Positions 1 to 8,194 are shown, counted from the stretch's first letter. The stretch is DNA of 64,000 bases from Methanobacterium sp. (GCF_038562635.1 NZ_JBCFBO010000001.1:620001-684000), one strand, 5' to 3'. Made by a program: numbers and translations. Notes: generated by a model from the sequence alone, not told the origin.

Positions 1-333
1 TCCCCAGATATCAAGATCTTTTACTGTGTATCCTGAAACTGTCGGTTTTCCTGTTGTCCCAGATGTGGTATGCACTTCCACTATCTCATCTTCAGGAACT
101 GCAAACATTCCAAATGGATAAGCATCCCTCAAATCAGTTTTTGTGGTAAATGGAAGTTTTTCAATATCTTTAAGAGTTTTAATATCTTCTGGCTTAACAC
201 CTGCTTCATCAAAACGCTTCCTGTAATATGGAACATTTTCATATGCTCTTTTTACAACGGCTTGTAGTCTTTTAAGTTGTAGTGCTTCTTTATCATTTTC
301 TGACATGCACTCTGCTTCTTTATTCCAGATCAT
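1..333 (-). CDS. paaK: Phenylacetate-CoA ligase family protein, 3' part cut off by window edge
   Basis: The first 111 codons of an adenylate-forming ligase lie on the minus strand; the rest is outside the window. The family makes an aryl-CoA (phenylacetyl-CoA or indoleacetyl-CoA) from acid, ATP and CoA. In the fragment I see the typical N-terminus, with 'RAYENVPYYRKRFDEAG' at about residues 28-44, followed by the phosphate-binding core TSGTTGKPT at about residues 90-98. The ATG at 333 follows a GGGAGAT ribosome site. In methanogens such genes often accompany indolepyruvate oxidoreductase, but no such neighbour is visible here. The family is clear; the substrate cannot be told. Confidence 0.85.
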   Translation of the reverse strand, partial: MIWNKEAECMSENDKEALQLKRLQAVVKRAYENVPYYRKRFDEAGVKPEDIKTLKDIEKLPFTTKTDLRDAYPFGMFAVPEDEIVEVHTTSGTTGKPTVSGYTVKDLDIWG

Positions 334-714
334 TTATCTCCCTGCCAATCATTAGATAAAATTGTAATATAAACTTTAGTTAAAATCTATTTTTATAACT
401 TATGTATTTATTTGTAGCAACTGCAATCCCAGAAGATATCTAAATTTAAGGAATTAAACACATAATTTATTTGAGAGCTCCACTAAACCTGCTATCAATT
501 TTTATCACGTTAATTCTATTTAAAATGCATATAATTATTATATGAATATATTAATCTAATTTATAAAAATAAAATTAAAAATATTTGTATTAAAAATATC
601 TATTTTAAATTTTAAGGATATATAATAATTTATAATGCACAATAAATACTATTAGTATTTTCTTTAATTTTTACACTTTCAGGAATCTATTTATACATAA
701 ATAAATCCGAAAGG
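334..714. other. AT-rich intergenic stretch upstream of the ligase
   Basis: No convincing ORF on either strand. It is very AT-rich and holds the promoter side of the ligase gene (minus strand) plus a plus-strand TATA-like element (CTATTTATACAT, 687-698) about 25 bp before the structured element that follows. Confidence 0.6.
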
Positions 715-885
715 CTTATTAACTAATGCATCACTAAACAATAGATCGGCAAAGGGTATTCTAATCACGTAATTTTTACCGCCTAACCGATTACTGATTT
801 TCCCTTTGCCCAAAATATATAAAAAAATGCTTACCGCCTCCGGAAGCATTGGAATATATGTCTTATAGAATTATACACCTTTTTA
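715..885 (+). ncRNA. Candidate structured small RNA with two hairpins
   Basis: Two strong inverted repeats stand out in an AT-rich gap. Stem 1 is GGCAAAGGG (748-756) with CCCTTTGCC (802-810), a perfect 9-bp pair around a 45-nt interior. Stem 2 is AATGCTT (826-832) with AAGCATT (844-850); inside it CCG/CGG can pair across a bulged A, leaving a CCTC loop. The word TTACCGCCT occurs in both (776-784 and 831-839). A plus-strand TATA-like box at 687-698 and a T-rich tail near 881-885 fit a transcript of roughly 170 nt. Strand and ends are inferred; a minus-strand leader RNA for the ligase gene remains possible. Confidence 0.45.
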
Positions 886-1008
886 ATTCTTTATAATCTT
901 TTAATTTTTATATAAGACAAGTATAAAGACGGATTAATTTTTGTAAAATAATTCTAACTAAAAAAAGATGTTTTTAAATATTTAATAAAAAAGAAAAATT
1001 TAAAGAGT

Positions 1009-1623
1009 TTAACCTTTTAACCAGGCATCAACTCGAGTGTTGACCTCATCCCAGTTTACTATGTTCCAGAACGCTTCTACAAAGTCCGGCCTTACATTTT
1101 TGTAGTCCAAATAGTACGCATGTTCCCACACATCAAGCACCATAAGTGGAGGCCATCTAGGGGCAGTATTTACACTGTGTTTTTCAAGCTGCAATATAAA
1201 AAGCCTGTCAGTATTTTTACATAATGTAACAACAGCCCATCCAGAACCTTCTGTACTTATAGCCGCCTGTGAAAACTCTTTTTTGAACCTTTCAAAACTA
1301 CCAAAATCTTTTTTTATGTATTCAGCTATTGTACCAGTTGGTTCGCCGCCATTTTTATCAGCAGGTCCCATATTCTTCCAGAATAGCGTATGGAGCTGGT
1401 ACCCACCTACATTGAATGCAAGTTCCTTTGCTTTAGCTTTAACATCAAAATCTGCGCCTTTTTCTCTTGACTCATCATATAGCTTTAAAATAGCATTTGC
1501 AGCATCTACATAGGCTTGATGATGTTTTTGATGGTGTATTTTAAGCTGTTGTTCAGAAATATGTGGTTCTAAATCTTTATATCCATAATCTAATTCAGGT
1601 AATTCATAAAATCCTTTTGCCAT
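1009..1623 (-). CDS. sodB: Superoxide dismutase (Fe/Mn family)
   Basis: Cytoplasmic enzyme converting superoxide to hydrogen peroxide and oxygen. The 204-residue protein has the family layout: N-terminal helical hairpin with metal-ligand histidine in the HHQKHHQAYV region (about 29-38), the second ligand in GGYQLHTLFW (about 79), and the C-terminal ligands Asp and His in DVWEHAYYLDY (about 165-169). I start it at ATG 1623, which follows GGAGGT with good spacing; an upstream in-frame extension to 1677 lacks homology. It lies 87 bp after the peroxiredoxin gene on the same strand, and the gap holds a hairpin flanked by two Shine-Dalgarno copies. Iron is the usual metal in methanogen homologues; the metal cannot be proven here. 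Confidence 0.95.
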   Translation of the reverse strand: MAKGFYELPELDYGYKDLEPHISEQQLKIHHQKHHQAYVDAANAILKLYDESREKGADFDVKAKAKELAFNVGGYQLHTLFWKNMGPADKNGGEPTGTIAEYIKKDFGSFERFKKEFSQAAISTEGSGWAVVTLCKNTDRLFILQLEKHSVNTAPRWPPLMVLDVWEHAYYLDYKNVRPDFVEAFWNIVNWDEVNTRVDAWLKG

Positions 1624-1631
1624 TATAAAAT

Positions 1632-1704
1632 ACCTCCAAAATTTTTGTAAAAAATTTTTGGGGTTCAAAAATCTCAATCGAAGATTGAGATTTTTTCAAC
1701 CTCC
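1632..1704 (-). repeat. Hairpin cassette with duplicated Shine-Dalgarno upstream of sodB
   Basis: Reading on the minus strand, a first GGAGGTT (1704-1698) lies just after the peroxiredoxin stop. It is followed by a 13-bp hairpin with a 3-nt loop (1667-1679 with 1683-1695) and then a block (1666-1632) ending in a second GGAGGT that serves sodB. The block 1632-1666 closely matches 38390-38422 in the alba leader, including its terminal GGAGGT. The hairpin could act as an intergenic processing or attenuating structure; that is inference. Confidence 0.7.
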
Positions 1705-1710
1705 TTTTAA

Positions 1711-2454
1711 CTATAACTCTTTCCATTCTGAAGTTTTATACTTTTTAAACCATGGTTTGTGGCACAACCACCAGTCAATACATGCATATTCTCCGGCTTC
1801 TACATTCTGTTTTCTTTCGATAATTTCTTCCTGACTTTGTGGTGGTGGAATTATCACATTGCTTCCAAATCTTCTGTTTAGTGGCCAGTCAGCAGGAATT
1901 GCTACTTTCTCATCGTCTGCAATTCTAAGTCCTTCTACTGCCCGCACTATCTCGCTGAGATTTCTTCCAAGCTCTTGAGGATAATAAATCATTGCCCTTA
2001 TTATTCCCTCTGGATCAACTATTATAACAGCCCTTACTGTATTTGTTCCCTTTGCAGGGTGAATTAAACCAAGTTTACTTGCAATGTCCCCGTTATCGGC
2101 AATTACTGGAAATTCAATTCTGATATTGAAATTTTCTTTGATCCATTCTATCCATTTAAGGTGCGAAGTAACCTGATCAACACTGAGCCCAATTAGTTCA
2201 CAGTTCAGTAATTTAAAATCGATATAATGCCTTTGAAATTCTAAAAATTCAGTGGTACAAACAGGTGTAAAGTCAGCAGGATGGCTGAAAAGGACAAACC
2301 ATTTACCTTTATACTCTTTTGGAAGTTTTATTATACCTTGAGTTGTTTTAACATCCTTAATTTTTGGAAATGGATCACCAATAAGCGGCATTCCTCCAGC
2401 TTCGTCGGTTTTTTTGGTTTTCCGTACCTCATATATTTTTACTTTATGTCCCAT
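1711..2454 (-). CDS. Peroxiredoxin (archaeal Prx6-type)
   Basis: Thiol peroxidase reducing hydrogen peroxide and organic peroxides, cytoplasmic. The active-site motif PVCTTEF places the peroxidatic cysteine at residue 66. The C-terminal part carries two cysteines six residues apart (CIDWWLC), the arrangement known from archaeal Prx6 enzymes that form a disulfide with the peroxidatic cysteine. At 247 residues it is about 20 longer at the N-terminus than the usual family start (MPLIGDPFP, residue 22). ATG 2454 follows GAGGG, whereas the internal Met is only 1 nt after its GGAGG, so I keep the longer form. Upstream of sodB, probably co-transcribed. Confidence 0.93.
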   Translation of the reverse strand: MGHKVKIYEVRKTKKTDEAGGMPLIGDPFPKIKDVKTTQGIIKLPKEYKGKWFVLFSHPADFTPVCTTEFLEFQRHYIDFKLLNCELIGLSVDQVTSHLKWIEWIKENFNIRIEFPVIADNGDIASKLGLIHPAKGTNTVRAVIIVDPEGIIRAMIYYPQELGRNLSEIVRAVEGLRIADDEKVAIPADWPLNRRFGSNVIIPPPQSQEEIIERKQNVEAGEYACIDWWLCHKPWFKKYKTSEWKEL

Positions 2455-2756
2455 TTTTGACCCTCTTATTTAACAGATATTTAACATTATTATTTTATTA
2501 TTTATGTTAAATAATGATTTCGCTTTTATTAGGAGAATAATGTAAAGATTTAATGTTAATAGGAAAATTTCAAAGGAATATGTCCAAAAATCCATAAATA
2601 AGATACATTAATTTAAATTTAAAGATTATAATTCCATTACAGCTAAATTTAAAGAGAATAAACTTAAAAATAAAGATTCCCTGCACTTAAAATAATAAAA
2701 TGTATTTAAAAATTTTTTTTAAAAAATCAAACTGAAAAAGAAAATATGAAAAAATA

Positions 2757-3272
2757 CTACCCTTTAGTTGTTGCAGGAGGCGTGAATACCCTCTGTCCAA
2801 GTTCACTATCAAGCATGAATAAACTGCTTGCAGATTCACCTGTGAGTTTAACTTTTTGAAGTACAGCATTGGCTGATTCTTCTTCTTCAACCTGTTCTGC
2901 CACAAACCACTGCAGGAAGTTATTTGTCGCATGATCACTTTCAGACATTGCTAAGTCTACCAACGCATTTATTAAACCTGTAACTTTCTGTTCATGTTTG
3001 TAAACATGTTCAAATGCTGCTTGAGGAGATTCCCATTCAGCTGGAGGTTCTTCTATAGAAGATAAGACTACTCTTTCCCCTCTCTGTACAATGTAATCAT
3101 AGAATTTCATTGCATGGGTCATTTCTTCCTGTGCCTGAACCCTCATCCAGTTTCCAAAACCAGCCAGTTCAATAGACTCAAAATATGCTCCCATTGATAA
3201 ATAAAGATATGCCGAGTAAAGTTCAGCATTCAATTGATAATTTAAAGCATTCAAAACATTTTCTTTAATCAT
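2757..3272 (-). CDS. ftnA: Ferritin
   Basis: Iron-storage protein that oxidises Fe(II) and mineralises it inside a 24-subunit shell. The 171-residue protein carries the ferroxidase signature: Glu in LNAELYSAYLYLSM (about 17), the EEMTHAMKFYDY helix (Glu and His ligands, about 49-53) and the C-terminal EQVEEE helix. Start ATG 3272 follows GGAGTGATG. It sits 22 bp after the F420H2 oxidase gene, as the last gene of a rubredoxin-oxidase-ferritin operon, so oxygen removal and iron sequestration are coupled. The 300 bp downstream to the peroxiredoxin gene are AT-rich and probably hold that gene's promoter. Confidence 0.93.
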   Translation of the reverse strand: MIKENVLNALNYQLNAELYSAYLYLSMGAYFESIELAGFGNWMRVQAQEEMTHAMKFYDYIVQRGERVVLSSIEEPPAEWESPQAAFEHVYKHEQKVTGLINALVDLAMSESDHATNNFLQWFVAEQVEEEESANAVLQKVKLTGESASSLFMLDSELGQRVFTPPATTKG

Positions 3273-3294
3273 TCCATCACTCCAATACTAGAAT

Positions 3295-4476
3295 TTATAA
3301 TAAACCCTTCTCTTTATGTTTTTTAATAATTTCTTCTGCAAGTGCATCTATTTTTTTGAAGTCCTCTTCCTTTGGAAATCCCTTGACAATAACAGGATCA
3401 ATGATTTCCGCCCTTATATTGGTTAAAGTTCCTTTAAGTAGTTCAACTGTTCTTCCACCCCATCCATAAGAGCCTATTATAGATACAAATTTTAACTTAG
3501 GCCGCAGTGCATTTGCAAGATATGCAGCATAAACTGCACTTGGATGTGGGCCAGTTAAAACAGTCGGAGTGGCAATTATGAGCGTTGATGCATCTACAAG
3601 AGATGTAGCTAATTGTCCAACATCAGAAGATGTTAAATTAAATGGTTTGACAGTTATGCCCTTTTTAACCAGTATATCCATTAAATAGTACACTATTTCC
3701 TTTGTGCTGCCATGCATAGATACATATGGTATGACCACCTCATTTTTAGTTTCATCAGATATCCATTTTTTATAAGCTTCAAAAATAAGTTCTGGTTTTT
3801 TATAAACCGGCCCATGACTTGGTGCCACTATCTCAATAGGAATATCCTTAAGTTTTTCCATGTTCTTCTGGATAAACACCCTAAAAGGCATCATTATCTC
3901 TGCATAATATCTCTTTGCAGCTATATATGTTCGAGCCTCATCAGTTACAAATGGATTACTCTCTGCAAGATGTGAACCAAAGAAATCACATGAAAATAAG
4001 ATTTTATCTTCCTCAAGATATGTGGACATAGTTTCAGGCCAGTGCACCCACGGAGTATAAATAAATTTAAGGGTTTTATCTCCAAGTGAAAGGGTCTCTC
4101 CATCCTCAATAGTTATAAATTTCTCATCAGGAATTAAAAGTAAGTCTTTAAGCATTTCTTTGCATTTTGGGTTGGTTATAATGTCTGCATCTGGATAAAT
4201 TTCGAGAATTCCCGGTATTGACCCAGAATGGTCCTGTTCAGCATGATGTGATATTATGTAATCAATGTTCACATTAAGTTCATGGAGATTACTTACTAAT
4301 TCCCCTATTTTAGTGGGATCCACTGTATCTAATAACGCTGTTTTTTCGCTTCCCTGTATTAAATAGGAATTATATGTTGTACCTTCTGGAAGAGAGATAA
4401 TTTCATCAAATATCCTCCTGTCCCAATCTATAGCACCCACTGCATATATTCCAGATTTTAGTACTCGGGATGCCAT
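3295..4476 (-). CDS. fprA: F420H2 oxidase (FprA-type flavodiiron protein)
   Basis: Reduces O2 to water with electrons from coenzyme F420H2; cytoplasmic. The N-terminal metallo-beta-lactamase-like domain (about 1-250) shows the diiron ligands in HHAEQDHSG (about 80-88), an Asp in FSCDFFGSH and a His in SHGPVYKK. The C-terminal flavodoxin domain (about 255-390) shows VSMHGSTKEIV and ATPTVLTGPHP. The 393-residue length is typical. I start it at ATG 4476, one base after the rubredoxin stop, since the upstream extension merely reads through the rubredoxin gene in another frame. Tight spacing suggests translational coupling with the rubredoxin, a plausible electron partner. Confidence 0.95.
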   Translation of the reverse strand: MASRVLKSGIYAVGAIDWDRRIFDEIISLPEGTTYNSYLIQGSEKTALLDTVDPTKIGELVSNLHELNVNIDYIISHHAEQDHSGSIPGILEIYPDADIITNPKCKEMLKDLLLIPDEKFITIEDGETLSLGDKTLKFIYTPWVHWPETMSTYLEEDKILFSCDFFGSHLAESNPFVTDEARTYIAAKRYYAEIMMPFRVFIQKNMEKLKDIPIEIVAPSHGPVYKKPELIFEAYKKWISDETKNEVVIPYVSMHGSTKEIVYYLMDILVKKGITVKPFNLTSSDVGQLATSLVDASTLIIATPTVLTGPHPSAVYAAYLANALRPKLKFVSIIGSYGWGGRTVELLKGTLTNIRAEIIDPVIVKGFPKEEDFKKIDALAEEIIKKHKEKGLL

Positions 4477-4477
4477 C

Positions 4478-4639
4478 TTAATCAACAGGTTCAAATTGAT
4501 CTTTTCCGACTCCACACATTGGGCAAAGCCAGTCATCAGGTAAATCTTCAAAAGGAGTACCCGCATCTATTCCAGATATGGAATCGCCTTCTTCGGGGTC
4601 GTATATGTAACCACACGCTGTACATATATATTTTTTCAT
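4478..4639 (-). CDS. Rubredoxin 1
   Basis: A 53-residue one-iron electron carrier. Both CxxC clamps are present: CTACGYIYDP at residues 6-15 and CPMCGVG at 39-45, with the FEDLPDDW segment between. ATG 4639 follows TTGGAGGC. The stop lies one base before the F420H2 oxidase start, so this copy is the likeliest direct partner of that enzyme. It is the most acidic of the three rubredoxins and ends FEPVD, unlike the other two, which end with a basic IR tail. Seen directly; the electron route is inferred. Confidence 0.93.
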   Translation of the reverse strand: MKKYICTACGYIYDPEEGDSISGIDAGTPFEDLPDDWLCPMCGVGKDQFEPVD

Positions 4640-4724
4640 TTTTCAGCCTCCAAAAGGTTTGTTAATAATAGAAGTACTTAAACGATTTAAATATGAGCTT
4701 TATTTATTTTAAATTTTTCGTAAG

Positions 4725-4889
4725 TTACCTGATTTTAACAAATCGAATCTTACCTGCCCCACAGCTAGGACAACGCCATAAATCAGGTAAGTCATCAAAT
4801 GCCGTACCAGGATCTGTTTTTGTTTTAGGTTCACCCTTTTCAGGGTCGTATATATAACCGCATACATTACATTTATATCTGCTTGCCAT
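4725..4889 (-). CDS. Rubredoxin 2
   Basis: A 54-residue rubredoxin with the two clamps CNVCGYIYDP (7-16) and CPSCGAG (40-46) and a C-terminal KIRFVKIR tail. It is closer to rubredoxin 3 than to rubredoxin 1, suggesting a recent tandem duplication. ATG 4889 is preceded by AGGTTGATT, a weaker ribosome site than its neighbours. It is the middle gene of three rubredoxins on the same strand ahead of fprA, separated by 29 and 85 bp. Confidence 0.93.
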   Translation of the reverse strand: MASRYKCNVCGYIYDPEKGEPKTKTDPGTAFDDLPDLWRCPSCGAGKIRFVKIR

Positions 4890-4918
4890 TGAATCAACCT
4901 TTTAAATCTTTCTAACTG

Positions 4919-5077
4919 CTACCTTATCATCATAAAACGAATTTTACCTGCCCCACATTTTGGACAGCGCCACAGCTCCGGTAAATTATCAAATGCTGTA
5001 CCTGGAGGTGTTCCTGTTCTAGGTTCACCTACTTCTGGATCATAGATATACCCACAGACTTTACATTTATATTTCAT
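4919..5077 (-). CDS. Rubredoxin 3
   Basis: A 52-residue rubredoxin with clamps CKVCGYIYDP (5-14) and CPKCGAG (39-45), ending KIRFMMIR. ATG 5077 follows GGGGGATT. First gene of the putative operon rubredoxin 3, rubredoxin 2, rubredoxin 1, fprA, ferritin. The promoter should lie in the AT-rich 5078-5300 segment, which holds no other gene. Confidence 0.93.
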   Translation of the reverse strand: MKYKCKVCGYIYDPEVGEPRTGTPPGTAFDNLPELWRCPKCGAGKIRFMMIR

Positions 5078-5300
5078 TGATTAAATCCCCCTTTTATACA
5101 TCCTAAAAAACTTAATTTTAATTTTTATACTTTATTTTTGTTTTTTAATATTTATAAATCTTCCAAATTTAATTATTTACTCATTTTTAAGAAATTAAAT
5201 TCATTATAAAGGGCATTGACCATCTAAATTTTGTTTAAAAAGGACTTAATTAAGTTTTAATGGTTTTCAGGATGTACTGCACAAGCTGATAAATTAAATG

Positions 5301-5732
5301 TCAATATGGTCTTTCCCACGATTCTATATCTCCCGGCACTACTTTAAAAATTGGATTTGACCGGGGAAAATCTAAATTCACCAATATATCATATCTTTCA
5401 GGATCCCTTATTTTGAGCTTTCTTTTTAAATGTTTAAACTCATAAAGCATTTGTCCATCAGTTACTTCAATTTTAGAATTTACAAACTTAATTCCAATTC
5501 TATCCCTCTTAAAATTATAATTTCTTCTTTTAGATTCATTGTAAACATGTAATAAGTAAGTATCAATGGCGAGTACCGGATCATCTTGTTTTTTAAACCT
5601 TTCAAGTTGAGGATGATGTTTGTAACCTTCAGTTTTTCCATTAAGAACATTACGGGCCATTATTCCTTCTCTCCAAAGTGCGACAAGGCCTTTAGTATCA
5701 AGGTACTCCGGATGCAAACTCCACAATCTCAT
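5301..5732 (-). CDS. Pyrimidine dimer DNA glycosylase / endonuclease V-like protein
   Basis: Predicted UV-repair glycosylase of the T4 endonuclease V-like family (Pfam Pyr_excise). The 143-residue protein shows the family N-terminus MRLWSLHPEYLDTKGLVALWRE and the conserved GKTEGYKHHPQLERFK segment (about 33-48). I use ATG 5732, preceded by GGTGAAG; the track-like extension to 5744 adds only four residues. The stretch upstream carries degenerate repeats of the gene's own first codons, with hairpins, so the start region has been duplicated several times. Function by family resemblance; the catalytic residue was not proven. Confidence 0.8.
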   Translation of the reverse strand: MRLWSLHPEYLDTKGLVALWREGIMARNVLNGKTEGYKHHPQLERFKKQDDPVLAIDTYLLHVYNESKRRNYNFKRDRIGIKFVNSKIEVTDGQMLYEFKHLKRKLKIRDPERYDILVNLDFPRSNPIFKVVPGDIESWERPY

Positions 5733-5744
5733 AGTCTTCACCAA

Positions 5745-6200
5745 TATTCGATTGGAAGCCTCACGGCTTCACAATCTCATTGATCACAGATCTAATATTC
5801 GATTGGTAGCCGCGAAAACTACGTTTTCGCAGGCTCCATAATCTCATTATCAATAACATGAAATCATAAGCACAAAAATACATTTTTCACAGGCTTCACA
5901 ATCCCCACAATCCTACAACTTCCACCAATACCCACTTAGAATCCACGAAAAACAAACTTCTTCAGGCCATATAATCTCATTACCCACAATATAAGATCAA
6001 TATCCGCAAAAAACTTTTATCAAAGTTTTTTGCAGGCTCCATAATCTCAGGGTCTCACTAATTTTACAAGAGATTATGGGCCGCAAAAACTACATTATCG
6101 TATATTCCAATCTCCTAGTTTCACTATCCCCTATTCAATTGGTAGTCACAAAAATATATTATTACAGACCTAATCCACATTTAACCTCTATAATCTCATA
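5745..6200 (-). repeat. Degenerate tandem array repeating the 5' end of the glycosylase gene
   Basis: On the plus strand the core 'ccataatctcat' (the complement of the gene's ATGAGATTRTGGAG start) recurs at about 5721 (the gene), 5770, 5836, 5896, 5969, 6039 and 6189, with one inverted copy at 6069. Spacing is irregular, 49-75 bp. Most units contain a hairpin such as GCGAAAAC/GTTTTCGC (5812-5829) or CAAAAAAC/GTTTTTTG (6006-6032), and AATATTCGATTGG occurs twice (5743-5755 and 5794-5806). No ORF spans it. It looks like repeated duplication of a translation-start segment with decay. Confidence 0.75.
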
Positions 6201-6275
6201 TTCTATTATTTGAAACATCAAAATAATATAAAAAAATACCTTAAAAATTAAAAAAAATAATTATAAACAAATTAA

Positions 6276-6671
6276 TTATTTAACAAGCATTACAGGCGCT
6301 TCTACAGATTTTAAAATACTTTCAGCTACGCTGCCAAGTATTAGCTTTTCTAAACCCTTTTTTCCGTGGGTTCCAATAACAACAATGTCTGCTTCCATCC
6401 TTCGAGTTATAGTAGGTATATCCTTACGCGGATCTCCAAATACGAGGATTTCATCAACAACTACGTCTTCTTTTTTAGCTTTTTCGCTTAATTTTTTTAA
6501 TATTGTTTTACCTTCATCTTCAAGAACATCATAGGGATAAATAAGCTTTTCATCAATCACATAGACCCCAACTATTCTTGCATTATACTTATTTGCCATA
6601 GAAATTGCTATATCTTCAGCCCTTCCGGCATATTCAGAACCGTCTGTTGGAACCAATATTGTTTTAAACAT
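6276..6671 (-). CDS. Universal stress protein, UspA family
   Basis: A 131-residue single-domain UspA protein. It opens MFKTILVPTDGSEYAGRAEDIA and has the C-terminal ATP-binding signature G-x2-G-x9-G-S/T seen as GTHGKKGLEKLILGSVAES (about 99-117), so it is likely of the ATP-binding class. Start ATG 6671 follows AAGGAGTG. It lies about 50 bp downstream of the flavin reductase-like gene on the same strand and may be co-transcribed with it. The specific role is unknown. Confidence 0.92.
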   Translation of the reverse strand: MFKTILVPTDGSEYAGRAEDIAISMANKYNARIVGVYVIDEKLIYPYDVLEDEGKTILKKLSEKAKKEDVVVDEILVFGDPRKDIPTITRRMEADIVVIGTHGKKGLEKLILGSVAESILKSVEAPVMLVK

Positions 6672-6722
6672 TTAATACACTCCTTACACAATCGAGATAA
6701 TTCAGGTTAACCTGTAAAAATA

Positions 6723-7274
6723 CTATTCAACTTTCTTGAGGTGATCTCCAACTACAAAATTCACTCCACCAACATGTAAAACTGGTTTTATCTTTTCAAC
6801 GTCTAAATTACCATCTTTTAAGGAATCTTCCTTAGCGCTGACATTTAGGACTTCTCCCACGATAATATTATGATCTCCAGCATTTTTAATCCAGTGCACT
6901 TTACACTCAATATATGCGACGCACTCCTCGATTCCAGGTGGTGAAACTTTTTTAGATGGTTTTGAAGTAAGACCTGCCTTTTCTATTTCATTTACACCGT
7001 ATGGGAACTTTTCACCAGTTATCCATAATTTATTTAAGATATCTTCCTTTGGAATATTTACCACAAACTCATCAACTTCCACTATATTTTTATAGGTATG
7101 ATGGCTTGCAACTGATGCAAAAGCAATTAATGGAGGATCCATTGAAACTGGCATTGTAAAAGAAAATGGAGCAGCATTTACTTCACCTTTCTTATTTATG
7201 GTTGTTACAATAATTGTAGGACGAGGTGCTAATACTTTATACGCATTTTCCGTGCCTATTTCTTCAAAGCTCAT
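6723..7274 (-). CDS. Flavin reductase-like (flavoredoxin family) protein
   Basis: A 183-residue FMN-binding split-barrel protein. Family features are the N-terminal RPTIIVTTINKKGEVNAAPFSF strand (about 18-39) and the DPPLIAFASVASHHTYKNI segment (about 47-65). The protein GDHNIIVGEV motif (about 132-141) is also typical. Members reduce flavin or carry electrons as flavoredoxins; the partner is unknown here. ATG 7274 follows AAAGGTGATTGA with ideal spacing. Its gene precedes the UspA gene. It could instead act on a specific small molecule, as several family members do. Confidence 0.85.
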   Translation of the reverse strand: MSFEEIGTENAYKVLAPRPTIIVTTINKKGEVNAAPFSFTMPVSMDPPLIAFASVASHHTYKNIVEVDEFVVNIPKEDILNKLWITGEKFPYGVNEIEKAGLTSKPSKKVSPPGIEECVAYIECKVHWIKNAGDHNIIVGEVLNVSAKEDSLKDGNLDVEKIKPVLHVGGVNFVVGDHLKKVE

Positions 7275-7822
7275 TCAATCACCTTTTAATATATTACTTA
7301 AATAAAAATTTCTTATTTAATGGTTAATCACTGCTATTCGTTATGATCTATATTTTATAAGTCAAATGATTTATTATTTTGCATTAAATATTTAGATAAT
7401 TTGCAATTACCTAAGTCCAAGTCATAAGAGGATTATGTTAAAATAATTTCACATATAACAGATGCTACATCTTTGTAGTAATTATAAGAATGTTTTAATT
7501 TAATAGATCTACAGCTACTAACTTGGTTATATCCAAATAAACATGCAATTTTAAAAAAGAGCATATGATAACTTATTTTCAAACATAATTAATCTATAAA
7601 AGGTAGTCTGATCTGATTTTACCGAGAAAATATACACTGGGTAACTTTGAGATTTTAGATATAAAATAAAAAACGAAATTATAGTTGTTTTACTATTAAC
7701 CAGTTTGCAGCGGCATTTTATCTCTTTTCAAATATCATTTCATATAATAATAACAAAATATATTAATATATTAAATATATAAATTCATTATATATTAGCC
7801 GAATAAGGAGATAGTTGATTTT
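7275..7822. other. Long AT-rich gap between divergent genes
   Basis: About 550 bp between the minus-strand flavin reductase-like gene and the plus-strand 123-residue unknown. It should contain both promoters; runs such as TTATATATTAG near 7790 are TATA-like. No ORF with a ribosome site and no strong hairpin was noticed. Confidence 0.5.
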
Positions 7823-8194
7823 ATGGATAATGATGGAATAGTTGAGACAAGAATTGAATTTAAGTTTCCAGAATATGAAGATACAATAGATGAACGCCGA
7901 GTATTGGAACAAAAGATTAAAAACAGATTAGGATCACTTGAAAGTATATTATTTGGTATCACATTTCAAAATGATTCCATTGAAATACAGGAAGGACGCC
8001 ACATATACAAAATATCAAATCAAGGAAATAATTTTTCTATATCTGATAATTCAATACAAATGACCTTTAAAGAATTGACTATCTCCAAAAATATTGTTGA
8101 AATTAAATTCTTATTAGATAATGTAAATAAAATTATAGAAAAATTCCATGAGAATAACCAGAGGATATTAACTTTAGGTAGAAAAGTACTTTAA
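7823..8194 (+). CDS. Hypothetical protein, 123 residues
   Basis: Not recognised. A soluble, charged protein with no signal or membrane segment. The first 45 residues are rich in Asp/Glu/Arg (TRIEFKFPEYEDTIDERRVLEQKIKNR is typical in composition), followed by a beta-rich middle and a helical C-terminus (FLLDNVNKIIEKFHENNQRI). ATG 7823 is preceded by GGAGATAGTTGATT. It stands alone, with a TATA-like run about 30 bp upstream. After it, 8202-8214 forms a small CTTGC/GCAAG hairpin and 8264-8282 a GGACATT/AATGTCC hairpin. Confidence 0.7.
   Translation: MDNDGIVETRIEFKFPEYEDTIDERRVLEQKIKNRLGSLESILFGITFQNDSIEIQEGRHIYKISNQGNNFSISDNSIQMTFKELTISKNIVEIKFLLDNVNKIIEKFHENNQRILTLGRKVL

Noticed and set aside
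70..267. Plus-strand ORF of 65 codons
   Set aside because: Antisense to the ligase gene, no ribosome site.
4709..4897. Minus-strand ORF of 62 codons
   Set aside because: Another frame across rubredoxin 2, whose CxxC motifs and ribosome site are clear.
5745..6200. Possible CRISPR array
   Set aside because: Units are degenerate, spacing varies and the repeat core is the neighbouring gene's own start; no constant repeat with unique spacers and no cas genes.
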